Source: Artocarpus heterophyllus (Eukaryota; Streptophyta; Magnoliopsida; Rosales; Moraceae). From it: DNA of 64,000 bases. Below the pieces are notes generated by a model. It searched no databases. It worked only from the letters and a program-made list of their open reading frames with translations, and had not been told where the DNA came from. Positions 12,697 through 22,640 of the stretch are shown here, piece by piece. A program made the position numbers and the translations under genes. The stretch lies in NCBI GenBank assembly GCA_025403435.1, contig CM046338.1, positions 21,970,392 to 22,034,391 of the forward strand, given 5' to 3'. Every line of letters begins with the position of its first letter. The first letter of the stretch is position 1.

Positions 12697-12904
12697 AAAA
12701 CGACATGTCATTTTGGTCATTAAGACCAAAAAACGATGTGTCGTTTTATTACTTGAAACTCAGCCCATTGTGTGTCAACGACATGTCGTTTTGGTCCTCA
12801 TGGACCGAAACGACATGTCGTTTTCTTTGTTGAAAAAAACGCCCCTTCACTACCAAAATGACGTGTCGTTTTGGCTGACCCAAGACCAAACGACATGTCG
12901 TTTT
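12697..12904. repeat. Array of six ACGACATGTCGT-type palindromes in the copia leader
   Basis: Cores begin near 12,701, 12,734, 12,779, 12,811, 12,860 and 12,891. Three are the perfect palindrome ACGACATGTCGT; the others differ by one to three bases. Spacings alternate 33, 45, 32, 49 and 31 bp, giving three pairs with a period of about 80 bp. The array sits in the untranslated leader. The short frames that cross it are by-products of the repeats. Confidence 0.85.
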
Positions 12905-13193
12905 GTGTCGTCTTCAACCTTGAACCCGGTCGTTTTGACCCAGCTGACCCGAATTCTGACTCGGTTTCAGACCCGACTCGTTTTTCACCCTCCGGACACC
13001 AATTTTGACGTTTCAATTGCAGAATTCATAGAAATCTAATATCTAAATGATTTCTAATCTTAGTTTCAATTAAGAAATGTTAAAAATCAAAACCCAAAAA
13101 TCAAAAAAAATTTCAACCCGTGCGTTCAAAACACGGAATTTTTTTTTTTTAAAACAAACTCCACAGTTCGCACGCAAGGCAGAGGTAGTTACA

Positions 13194-13205
13194 GCTCTGA
13201 TGCCA
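13194..13205 (-). other. Primer-binding site, initiator Met tRNA type
   Basis: On the minus strand TGGCATCAGAGC begins two bases after the 5' LTR end. It matches the common plant TGGTATCAGAGC site, complementary to the 3' end of initiator methionine tRNA, with one change. Confidence 0.85.
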
Positions 13206-13207
13206 AA

Positions 13208-13646
13208 TGTAAACATAAACTGATTCTAATATGCTATAAACTGTATGCATATCAAGAATTGAAAAAATAGAAGCGTGAAAACATACCTCCTGCCATTGTT
13301 TACTGTGCAGACGAAGACTTCAACGTGTCAAGAATTTTGTTTGAGTCTTCTAACACCCAGACACTCTGATTGATGGTGTATATCCAGAAGGAGTGAAAGG
13401 TGATAGGGACCAAACCTTGAGAATTTCACAGAAACATGAAACCTTTATTTTCTGGTTTTTTTCTGCTGCTGCCTCAGATATCCTTCCATCAAGGATACTT
13501 AAGCAGGTTCAAAAATATTCAGTTACCAAGAGTTGATAATTGCAGTTTAATGACAATGAATATATGACCAATTATGAAAAACCGTTACACAAATGAATTG
13601 GTTTCAATTTTGTTTGAAACCGTTAGAAAGAATTGAAACGGTTACA
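13208..13646 (-). repeat. 5' LTR of the copia element, complete (439 bp)
   Basis: It starts TGTAAACATAAAC and ends ACGGTTACA on the plus strand, so the LTR has TG...CA ends on its own strand. Bases 13,344-13,646 match the truncated left LTR closely. Confidence 0.9.
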
Positions 13647-14726
13647 TAAACTCCATTAAAATAGTCCAAGCCTTTTACAATTGTTTTGATGAACGAAATA
13701 GCACAATAAAGCAAAACGAGTCTAAAATGTTTTCAAAAAGAAAATATCATGTTAAAACAAAACAAGGGTTAATTATATAATTATACCTCTTAATTTTAAT
13801 TATTTCTCAATCTGTCTCACTATTTTTGGAATCTACAAAAGTATTATTTGAATTTAAAAAACTTATTTCAATTTTACCCCTATAAGCAGAAAAAAAAAAG
13901 GCAAAGCAACATAATTATCTTTAAACACGTGTGAAAAAATATTTTATAGCTTTAAAACCATAAAAAAAATTCTAAAACAAAAGATCAAATTTTGAAGAAA
14001 GATCTTAATGTTTAGGACTTTTTGAACATTAAAATATTTTTGAAAAATTTTTCTTAAGAAAAATATATTTTAGAAACAAATTTTGCCTAATTAAGAGTGT
14101 TTTTACCTTATCTATGTTTTTTTGAATTGAACTAAAATTTTCAAATTCAAAGAATATCTTTTTAGTTTTCAAAAACAGAGAGATAAATTGAAAAATAATT
14201 AAAATTAAAAGGTATAATTATATAATTAACAAAATAATCAGTTTAGGATCTTCCTCTTATGATCAGCAAATTCTCAACTTCAATTCCCTTTTCCTGCTAG
14301 CGTGATCTTCAAAGTCTGAGAGGTAAAAGAGAGAGGAGCTTAAGCTCAATAGTACAAAAAATATCACCAATAACATCCTTTATAAATATTTATGAAGAAA
14401 AACGTTCCTCTGTAGTAGGAGAAGAGGGGGCAAGTTCTTAGGTCTAACACTGTATATAAGATGATTGATACAACCATGTATAAGTCCGGACTATAACTAA
14501 AAGATAGTTAAAATTAATATGCACCTAACACAGTGAGAAAAAGCAAAAATATTTGTAAACCAAGTGTATCAATAGATGCCGAGCACATAAAAATTCCAAT
14601 TTGAATTTTTTTTTTTTTCTAAACTCACCCCTATATACGCTTGCATTAAATAAACTAGAAATAAGTTATTGGTCTATACCAACATAAATAGATATGAATA
14701 TTGTTGAGAGTGATAGAGAGACAGAC
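13647..14726. other. Intergenic AT-rich DNA downstream of the NLR pseudogene
   Basis: I recognise no gene, transposon end or RNA gene here. A further small 3' exon of the NLR could lie in this stretch after the donor-like site at 14,727, but nothing in it identifies one. Without splicing, the last frame would run on to a stop near 14,655. Confidence 0.5.
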
Positions 14727-15700
14727 CTTGACTAATCGATGGTCCCTACACGAGTTCAGTATCTGACCATATTCATCGTCTTCACATGCCAGCATTCTAT
14801 CAATCAGATCCCTTTCTTCAACAAATGAAGTGCAGCACTGGATTATTGTTTGCTCCAGTTCTTTTGCATCTTTCTCATATAATAAGCGCATGCCGCACTT
14901 CTCCACCATCAAGCCTGGGCAATAATTGTAAATCATAGCCTCTACAGTACGTTTTCCACTCAGCTCCGCAAGCAGCACACGAGGAATGTAAGTCATCCAA
15001 ATGAACCCGCGCAAATGAAACCACTTAATTTTATCTTTAGCCACAGAACACATTGAGGCAGGGTTTATGCAGCATCCTTCGCTTGATAAGTGACAAAGAA
15101 GCCTGATTGATCCTTTCGAAAAAGCGTCAGGATGCTCCTTGACCGAAAAAGATGCACATACAACAAGCCCTCTCCAACTCTTGTCATCACTCAGATTTGA
15201 AGGAAGTTCAATTCCCATCTTCGAGTCATCATGTTGATATTCAAACCACTCTGGAATCCCCTTCTGAGGGAAACATAAGTTGTATGCTGAGCATGAAGAA
15301 AAATGCTTTAGAACGAAAAGTATGTCTCCTTTTCGGCTAAGTGTGAACAGAACGCGATGGTTGAAGAATTCTCGGAGTAGAGCTTTAAGAGTTTTTATCT
15401 GGTTTTGTGACTCGTTTGTGCGGAGTAGACTCTCAGCCATTATATGCAAATGGTTAACAGTAGCGGACAAATTTTCAGAAGTATCTTCTTGGATTTTGTC
15501 CCAATTCTCGAAAAAGGAGCGTTTGGAGTGTAATACAACCGTAGCCACTGCCATCGAAAGCTTGCCTCTCTGCATATTCCTTTCTGTACTTGTCTAATGA
15601 AGTTGAAACTTCTTTTGCAAGTTGTTCAGTACTTGTCTGAAGCTTATGGGAGGACAATATTATATTCCTTTCCCTACAGTAGTTCACATGAATAAAATCT
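14727..15700 (-). pseudogene. NLR post-LRR exon 3: helical segment plus third C-JID-type domain
   Basis: Two overlapping frames are used. The first (15,705-15,475) gives STEQLAKEVSTSLDKYRKEY. The second (15,575 onward) gives ENWDKIQEDTSENL, then NHLHIMAESLLR and NQIKTLKALLREF. Both look helical and could be one coiled segment split by an indel or a missed intron. After it comes a C-JID-like domain: SAYNLCFPQKGIPEWFEYQ, SWRGLVVCASFSV and the closing CGMRLLYEKDAKELEQTI. A donor-like CAAG/GTCTGT is at 14,727. The acceptor is uncertain (TGCAAG near 15,700). I do not recognise the helical part from other NLRs. Confidence 0.65.
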
Positions 15701-15802
15701 TGCATTAGGATGTAGAATTAATTAATTGATATTTGGTATACATAAAGAAATAACAATAGAAATTATACATACAAAATGCAGGTGCAGTCATGGAAATCAA
15801 AC

Positions 15803-16401
15803 CTCGGAGTATAAGTGGTGATGGGACTAGGTTGAGACATTTCTCCTTCGAATGCAATGTTACTCTCATCATCATCACTTTGATAATTCTTAAGGAGATC
15901 TGTTGCTGCTTCACGAACAACGCGCAGGAGAAATGGTGAAAAAAATATGCTCTCTATTATGCTTTTGCTTAACAACTTTGAATATTGCTCGTACAACAAG
16001 CTGGTTCCACACATCACGACTTCCACATCTGAGGTAGCAGGCTTAAAGAAAGCGCTTATACCTTCATAGTTATTCAATTCTTCTGGGAAATCCTTGCGGG
16101 GGACATGAATTGCAACGAAATGTCTAATAGGCACTTTGAAATGACAAGTGAAAAAAGATAACATACTTTTCCCATGGGCGTACAGATCAACGTCCAGATC
16201 AGCTAATTTTAAAGCTGACTCTTCTGATTGGCGTGGTTTACATTCAACATATAATTCAAGACCTAGCCAGCTTTTATCCTTGAATATGTTAGGAGGAATG
16301 CGGCAGATTGCAACATTCCCCACGCTATGGTGGAAAAACCATGGTGAAAGTATTGGAATAGGGAATATGAGATGAAAAATGTTGCAACGTGCGAAGCTTC
16401 C
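15803..16401 (-). pseudogene. NLR post-LRR exon 2: second C-JID-type domain
   Basis: The exon runs from acceptor AATAG/GGAAGC to donor CCGAG/GTTTGA, is 599 bp long and is open throughout. It has the family's start (SPWFFHHSVGNVAICRIPPN), the middle KDKSWLGLELYVE and the end VVMCGTSLLYEQYSKLLSKS. It joins the preceding exon in phase 0 and leaves in phase 2. C-JID domains are jelly-roll/Ig-like folds after the LRR of TIR-NLRs that help bind effectors. The exon itself shows no damage. Confidence 0.75.
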
Positions 16402-16501
16402 CTATTAATATTGCAAAAATCAGTGAGTTGGTGTTAGAAGAATATCGAAATGAGAAAGAGAGACAGAGACAGGGATATGGACTAAGACAAAGACGACTGA
16501 C

Positions 16502-17281
16502 CTGAAAGAGTGCCAAAAGCATTGAGTGTGTTTCATTTATGAAATTTTTATGCTCAATTGAAGGCATATCGTCCCAGACAGCGTGGTTGTGTTCTGCTTC
16601 ATCATGGGGCACTCCCAAACTACTTTCTTCTTTCCTTTGTCTACGCTCGACTGTTGTTATGTTGCCAGAGGACTTTAATTCATTGGCACGATCAAATAAT
16701 TCCTTGCAATGTCGACTAAAACTCAATTCTAAATCCAAGTGTTCGTTACAACTTTGAGCTAATTTTTCACTGAATTTTTTAACATCTCTCTCAAATACTG
16801 GATGGATTCCAAACATTCGTAACTCCATGTCCAATCTATTGGTTGAAAATGAAGCTACAATAACTCTACTTGATTCGCCTAACTGCACTCCAAACCATTC
16901 TAATGGCACATACTGACACACCCCAAATGAGCCAAATCTGAAGAATTTAAAGCTTCCAATGCCTAGGGTCTTCTCAAGTGGACGCTTATCGATGTAAAAG
17001 TTACAAAAGATGTTTCCCAGTTCCCTTGTTTCAGTACCGATGTAAAAGGGGGAAGAGTTGTTTTCCAATTTCGTTGCTTCATCAAACTCATTACGCTTGT
17101 GTTCCTTGATAATAAAAACAACGAAAAGGGCAAAACCCTTGGTTCTGTGGCCTGGATGGTTGTGATTTTCTAAAGATAGTTCAATTTTTACGGGAGACTT
17201 TGTATTCAAGTTCGTGCACCAAAGAGGAATGGTAGTACATGGAAAACGAACTTCAAATCTTTCCCCAGCATTTATTGTTCC
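16502..17281 (-). pseudogene. NLR post-LRR exon 1: first C-JID-type domain
   Basis: The exon is 780 bp (260 codons, phase 0 at both ends), between TTTACAG/GGAACA and TTTCAG/GTCAGT. The translation has GERFEVRFPCTTIPLWCTN at the start, VPLEWFGVQLGESS in the middle and MELRMFGIHPVFERDVKKFS at the end, the layout of a post-LRR C-JID domain. A charged linker (FDRANELKSSGN onward) follows. There are no internal stops. Confidence 0.75.
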
Positions 17282-17401
17282 CTGTAAACACAAGTGAAGA
17301 GGTATTTGATGTGTGTAAAACGTATGGAAGAGAGCCGTATACATTCATACATACATGCATGCATATATATATATATAGAGAGAGAGAGAGAGGGATCAAA
17401 C

Positions 17402-18382
17402 CTCAATGAATTTAGGCAAGAGTAAATCAACATGTTCCTCGGACATCGGAAGTGGCGCCTGAATCGCGCTCTCTTCATCAACACTTGACGAATTTCGGCA
17501 ATCTATGAGATGAAATCCCTTATCTGAGGTCCATACTGTCAGCTCAGTCTTTGAGTAACCAGTTAGCATTGGACAGTCACTTGCATCTACGTTATCCAAA
17601 TTGATAGGAAAATGTTTTGGCAACGACTGAAGCTTGCTACATTTGAACAAGTAAAGACTTTTTAGCTCAGAAAGTTGAGAGAAGCTCTCAGGTATGCTGC
17701 TAAAATTGTTTTCAGTGAGATTTAGATACTGCAACGACAATAAGCAACCAATATCTTCTGGCAACTGAACAAGTCCACATCTACTTAAAGATAATATTTT
17801 GAGGCTCTTCAGAAGCACAATGGATAAAGGCAATTTTTTTAGAGGAGTTCCATCTGCAAAAAACTGCTCCAAGTTTTCCAATCTTCCAAGGTCTTCCGGC
17901 AATTCGCCCATGGACACACAGCCCGACATAATGAGGGCTTTCAAAGATGTCAGACCACAAAGAATGCCGTTTTGCAGATTTACAAGTTTCTTGCAGTTGG
18001 ACAGCTCGAATATTATAAGGCCAGTCAAGAGGTTGACTGAAGTTGGCAACTCTCTTATACCTGTCCCATCTAAATGGAGTACAGACAAGTTTCTCATGTC
18101 TCCTACAACCTCAGGGAACTCCTCGAGGCTTGAACATCGACAGAGAAAGAAAGTTGCGAGAGATTTTAAGCTTATCCTTTGGGGTAGCCTTTTAAGGTTT
18201 TCACAACCCTTCAAATTCAATAAAACAAGACGTTGGAGATCTCCAGTTGATGGATGAAGCTCTAACAGGCCTTTACAATCTTCAAGGACCAATCTCTCTA
18301 GATTTGGGGTGAAACTGAAATCGGGTGTCTCGGTCAATTATTGGCAATTGCTGAGATTGATTAGGACTAAATTTTCCAAGTG
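17402..18382 (-). pseudogene. NLR leucine-rich-repeat exon 2
   Basis: The exon is 981 bp, from CTGACAG/CACTTGG to ATTGAG/GTTTGA, phase 0. It holds about ten LRR units, for example LVLLNLKGCENLKRLPQRIS, LSVLHLDGTGIRELPTSVN and LQYLNLTENNFSSIPESFSQ, then the post-LRR stretch with DNVDASDCPML. The 14th codon region reads SNCQ then TAA (18,338-18,340) then LTETPDFSFTPN, so a premature stop falls just before the best-conserved part. Downstream is open. LRRs of this class form the recognition surface. Confidence 0.88.
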
Positions 18383-18488
18383 CTGTCAGAGAAAACAGCA
18401 AACCCAAAAAAAAAAAAAAAGTTAAAGAAATCATGGAAAATAGCTGATTACCATTGTTCAGCAAGTACATGACAATCAAAAATCTTAC

Positions 18489-18764
18489 CTTAGTTTCCTT
18501 CCATAGTTGTTCAAGGTGACTATTAGGCATGCTGAGCTCAACAAGCCTTTCCGATTGAAAACTTGAGGATAATGATATAAGGGGATATCCATGCCATTCC
18601 AATAGTCTTAGCTCTCTAGAAAGATAGTATTCATCAGGGCTTTTTGAAAATTCCACGTTACAAATCTTCAATAATCTTAGATGCTTCATTTTCACTAATG
18701 GATCAGAGAGTATTTCTTCCTTTCTTGGCGGAGTTAGGAATATGCCTTGAACAAATCTTGTTCC
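18489..18764 (-). pseudogene. NLR leucine-rich-repeat exon 1
   Basis: The exon is 276 bp (92 codons), from GCACAG/GGAACA to ACTAAG/GTAAGA. It begins GTRFVQGIFLTPP and continues with MKHLRLLKICNVEF, LRLLEWHGYPLISL and LVELSMPNSHLEQLWKETK. This is the usual short exon linking NB-ARC to the main LRR exon in TIR-NLR genes. It is open and has clean splice signals. Confidence 0.85.
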
Positions 18765-19146
18765 CTGTGCGAGAAAATATCTTTTAAGCAAAAGTTTTTA
18801 ACGTATTGCTATATGTGTATAACCATGGACAACAGTTTAAGAAGAAGAAAACGATCAAAAGTTCTTGAAAATGGTTAGGAAAGGAATTAATTAGCTCTCT
18901 GTGAGTGTTCAATTGACTACATACGCTACTTTTCTTTTATAATTTAATTCATGTTCCCTACTTATAAAAGTCATAAGAATTGCGTCCTCACTATTTTTAA
19001 GTAAATGCTGCAAGAGCATGATTGATCGACTCGTACATCCAAGCTAAATTGGCATCTACTAGCACTTACTAGATATCAAAATCGTTATCAGACTTTGAAA
19101 TTCTATTTTATGACAAAAGAAAAAGAAAAAAAGTACCAAAGAGAAA
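18765..19146. other. Intron sequence left of the copia insertion
   Basis: AT-rich sequence upstream (in minus sense) of the first LRR exon. Nothing else is recognisable before the TSD AGAAA at 19,142-19,146. Confidence 0.5.
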
Positions 19147-19513
19147 TGTTAAAGTGATGAAGCAGATATTGTAGTGCCGATGTGGCAATCCCTGGAAGGC
19201 TCTTGTTTTGTCAAATTCACTCCTTTGTAACAACTAGTTTAGACTGTTATAGGAATTGATTATATACTTGTAACCGAGTAGTTTTAGTCTTCAGTTTTGG
19301 GATTTCTTGTAGAGAGTTTGTAACAGAAATAAGAGCGAGAAACTCTGAGTAAAGAACTGTCAAAGTAATCTGGGGTTCTTTGGGTGGTTTTTCAAGAGTC
19401 TTGGTTCATCGTTGTATAGAGAAAATTCTATTGATGAATAAAATTTTTGGCTCAGTGGTTTTTAGTTGAGGAAACGATAGTTTATAATTCAATTAGCGTT
19501 TTATTTCTCTTCA
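19147..19513 (+). repeat. 5' LTR of the intronic copia element
   Basis: It starts TGTTAAAGTGATGA and ends TTTCTCTTCA, matching 22,242-22,635 with scattered differences. Shared landmarks are TCCCTGGAAGGCTCTTGTTT and TTTTTCAAGAGTCTTGG. Confidence 0.92.
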
Positions 19514-19515
19514 AT

Positions 19516-19527
19516 TGGTATTAGAGG
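19516..19527 (+). other. Primer-binding site of the intronic copia element
   Basis: TGGTATTAGAGG begins two bases after the LTR. It resembles the initiator-Met-tRNA site TGGTATCAGAGC with a C-to-T change and one further change at the end. Confidence 0.75.
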
Positions 19528-19538
19528 TACGGATCACC

Positions 19539-20345
19539 ATGAGTTCAGGCTCACCAAGATTCGATATTGAGATATTTACCAAGGAAAAATGACTTTGGTG
19601 TGTGGAGGGTTAAGATGACGACTTTGTTGGTTCATCAAAGGGAAGAATCAACCCAGTACTCTCTCGGATGCAGAGGAGAAGAAGATTCTTGAGAAGACCC
19701 ACAGTGCAATTATCCTGAGTTTGGGTGATCGAGTTCTGAGAGAAGTATCGAAGGAATCCTCGGCAGCAGCTGTTTGACAGAAATTAGAAAATCTCTACAT
19801 GACAAAATCCCTAGAAATTCGCATGTTCTTGAAGAGAAGACATCATACATTTAAGATGCAACCAGGCAAGTCAAAATCTGACCATTTAGATGATTTTAAT
19901 AAAATCATTCTTGACCTAAAAAATATAGGTGTCAAGGTGGAAGATGAAGGTCATGCAATGATGTCACCTAGTTCACTTCCTGAATCATTCTTCAAATTTT
20001 GTTGATACCATGTTGTATGGTAGAAAAAGTTTGTCTATGGAAGAAGATTAATCTGTTTTGATGTCTAAGGAATTAAAGTAGGAAATTGAGACCAGAGAAA
20101 CAAGAAGTGAAGCTCAAGAAATGGGCAAGATCGAAGTCTAAAACAAAGAAGAAATGTTTCATGTGTCATAAGGAGGGCGATTTCAAGAAAGAGTGCCCAA
20201 AATAGAAGAACAAGGGATCTGACACGGTTAAAGAATCTGAAGATGATGATGTTGCTTCATATGGGTATGAAAGCTGTGAAGTTCTTATAGTTGCATAAAA
20301 CAGATCTGAAGAGGAGTGGATTCTTGACTCTGGGTGTTCCTTTCA
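19539..20345 (+). pseudogene. Intronic copia gag and protease remnant
   Basis: The start is taken as ATG at 19,539, directly after the PBS region. A readable gag block gives FKMQPGKSKSDHLDDFNKII and is followed by stops. The zinc knuckle reads CFMCHKEGDFKKEC (about 20,154-20,200), with Asp where the knuckle normally has His. The protease signature ILDSGCSFHMTP is near 20,316-20,345. Several stops and frame changes rule out function. Confidence 0.8.
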
Positions 20346-20503
20346 CATGACGCCTAACAAGGAATAGCTCACTAGTTTTTAGGAGATTGAAGATGGGAAT
20401 GTTCTGTTGGAGAATAATAAAGAATGTAGAGTGACAAGGGTAGGCCAAGTCAGGCTGAAACTTGAGAATGGCACGGTGAAGGTTTTACAAGATGTCAGAT
20501 TGG

Positions 20504-20595
20504 TACCTGAGTTAAAGAGGAATCTCATCTTAGTTGGAATGCTTAATGATACCTGAGTTAAAGAGGAATCTCATCTTAGTTGGAATGCTTAATGA
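20504..20595 (+). repeat. 46-bp tandem duplication in the intronic copia element
   Basis: Two adjacent identical or near-identical 46-bp units (20,504-20,549 and 20,550-20,595) begin TACCTGAGTTAAAGAGGAAT. The length is not a multiple of three, so it also shifts the frame. Confidence 0.9.
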
Positions 20596-20726
20596 GACTG
20601 GTTTCTCAATTAAGGTGGAGAATGGGATTATGAAAGTCAGTAAAAGCTTGTTGGTAGTCATGAAGGGATCCAAGAAGAATAGACTTTATGTTCTACATGG
20701 AAAAGCTGTAACTGTTGACATCCTGA

Positions 20727-21560
20727 TTGCCTAGAAAAGATATGAAGAAACGGCCACTCTCTAGTACAGGAGACTGGGTCATACGAGTGCAAAAGGCTTA
20801 CACATTTTGTCTGGGCCTGTTAAAAGGCCACAAAATAGGCAAGCTCCAATTCTATGAATATTGTGTCATGGGAAAGGCTCAAAGGGTAAAATTCAACACA
20901 ATAGTGCACAACTCTGAGGCAAGACTGGACTATGTCCATTCTGATTTGTGGGGGCCATCAAGGGTTGTCTCACCTAGAGGAGCAAGGTATTTTCTCTCTG
21001 TAGTAGATGATTACTCGAGAAGGTTTTGGGTTTATATTCTTGAGAAAAAGAATAACGCTTTTGAGTGCTTTGTCAAGTTGAAAGCATTGGTAGAAACTCA
21101 AACTGAGAGGAAGTTAAGAAATTGAGAACAGATAATGGGCTTGAATATTGTATTGGGATATTCAAAGATTATTGTGCTAAGCATGGTATTAATAGGCTTC
21201 ATACTATGGATGATACTCCTCAGCAAAATGGAGTAGCTTAGAGATTGAACAGGACAATTATGAACAAAGTTAGGTGTATGCTATGCAATTCTGAGCTTTC
21301 TAAGCAATTTTAGGTCGAAGCAATTACAACAGCCAATTACTTGATAAATAGGAGTCCCTCAACTACAATAGACATGAAGACACCTATGAAAGTTTGGTCT
21401 CGAGGTCCTACAAGTTGTGACAATTTGAGGGTCTTCAGATGTGTTGCTTACGCTCACATAAAGCAAGGCAAACTAGAACCACAAACACTAAAGGGTATCT
21501 ATTTGATGTCCAATTGGAGTTGAAGGATACAAGCCATGGTGCCTTTGGCCAGGAAGGCCA
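20727..21560 (+). pseudogene. Intronic copia integrase remnant
   Basis: Readable blocks are DYVHSDLWGPSRVVSPRGAR with the first catalytic Asp, VVDDYSRRFWVYILEKKNNA, LRTDNGLEYC with the second Asp, and QQNGVA followed by TAG (21,239-21,241) and RLNRTI. The TAG replaces the position of the catalytic Glu. The distal part gives NLRVFRCVAYAHIKQGKLEP. Frames change several times. Confidence 0.82.
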
Positions 21561-21581
21561 AAGATCAGTATTAGCAGAGAT

Positions 21582-22186
21582 GTGACATTTAATGAAGATC
21601 AAATGTACTCTCAACTGAACGCAGAAGACAATGCATATAGTACTCAAGCAGGGGAGAAAGTGCAAGTGGAGGTGGAGCCCATTGCTAGTAGTGGTGAAAC
21701 AGGTGAACAACTAAAAGCTGGTGATGGTGAAGCTCAGCATCGAGATATGGAACCTTTTAAAGATTATCATCTGGCTAGAGACAGATCAAGGAGAGAAGCC
21801 AGGCCTCCAGAGAGATATGGTAATGCTAACTTGATCTTATATGCTCTTGCAGCTGGTGAAGAGATTGATAATGAAGAACCTATGACTTACACTAAAGCTG
21901 TAAAGAGGTGGAGCCCGTTTCACGCAAGATGTTGTTATAGTACTTTGTGATAGCTAAAGTGCTACCCATCACACCAAGAACCAAATGTAACCAAATGTTC
22001 CATGAGAGGACCAAACATCTCGCTATTAGAGCTCATTATGTCAGAGAAGTAATAGCTCAGGGTGAAGTTAAGGTGGAGAAAGTTAGCACAGCAGAGAACC
22101 TAACAGATATGCTTACTAAGGCTTTAGCTTCCACAAAGTTCAATCACTGTTTAGAAATTCTTCATGTGGAGGGCAGAAACTCATAA
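21582..22186 (+). pseudogene. Copia linker fused to the RNase H tail (RT deleted)
   Basis: A linker frame (RDRSRREARPPERYGNANLI and EPMTYTKAVKR) should lead into RT. Instead the sequence passes within about 60 bp to the last part of RNase H: NQMFHERTKHLAIRAHYVRE then VSTAENLTDMLTKALASTKF. The RT palm with its YVDD box is absent. This is a large internal deletion, with the junction near 21,905-21,965. Confidence 0.82.
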
Positions 22187-22241
22187 GGTTGAAGAGGGTA
22201 GTCACGAAGTGGAAACTCAATATCAGACTCAAGGTGGAGAT

Positions 22242-22635
22242 TGTCAAGTGATGAGTCAGACATTGTAGTGTTAATGTGGCAGTCCCTGGAAGGCTCTTGT
22301 TTGGTCCAATCAGATTCACTCCTTTGTAACTGCTAGTTTAGAATGTTATAGGAATTTATTATGTACTTGTAATTGAGTAGTTTTAATTTTCAGTTTTGGG
22401 AGTTCTTGCAGAGAGTTAGTGAGAGAAATAAGACTTGAGAGTTAGAAAATCTGAGCAAAGAACTCTGAGAGTAATTTGGGGTGGTTCTTTGGGTGGTTTT
22501 TCAAGAGTCTTGGCGATCATCATTGTACAGAGAAAATTCTGTTGATGAATAAAAGTCTTGGTTCAGGGGTTTTCAGTTGAAGAAACCATAGCATGATTCT
22601 GTTTTGTGATTCAATTAGCATTTGATTTCTCTTCA
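22242..22635 (+). repeat. 3' LTR of the intronic copia element
   Basis: It is preceded by the purine-rich tract CTCAAGGTGGAGAT, starts TGTCAAGTGATGAG and ends TTTCTCTTCA before the duplication AGAAA. Confidence 0.92.
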
Positions 22636-22640
22636 AGAAA

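Larger units (their letters stand above)
7114..13646 (-). mobile_element. Ty1/copia LTR retrotransposon, degenerate, left LTR truncated
   Basis: The element reads on the minus strand: 5' LTR (13,208-13,646), initiator-Met-type PBS, a long leader of about 1.4 kb, gag, protease, integrase, RT, RNase H, polypurine tract, 3' LTR (7,114-7,416). The domain order protease-integrase-RT-RNase H defines Ty1/copia. The coding region is broken by stops at 11,604 (TAG), 9,910 (TAA), 8,539 (TAG) and 8,215 (TGA) and by frame changes near 11,090 and 10,780. The 3' LTR lacks 136 bp where the Athila-type LTR adjoins it, so no target duplication can be read. Confidence 0.92.
19147..22635 (+). mobile_element. 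Ty1/copia deletion derivative in the NLR intron
   Basis: The two LTRs (367 and 394 bp) are flanked by a perfect 5-bp duplication AGAAA (19,142-19,146 and 22,636-22,640). Internal parts in order are an initiator-Met PBS, gag with zinc knuckle, protease, integrase, and only the end of RNase H. RT is missing. At 3.5 kb it is well short of the usual 4.5-5.5 kb. It is inserted in the opposite orientation to the NLR. Many stops make it non-autonomous. Confidence 0.93.

Noticed and set aside
12603..13039. Short proteins in the copia leader (RHVVLVL-type repeats)
   Set aside because: They are translations of the ACGACATGTCGT array in several frames, in the untranslated leader.
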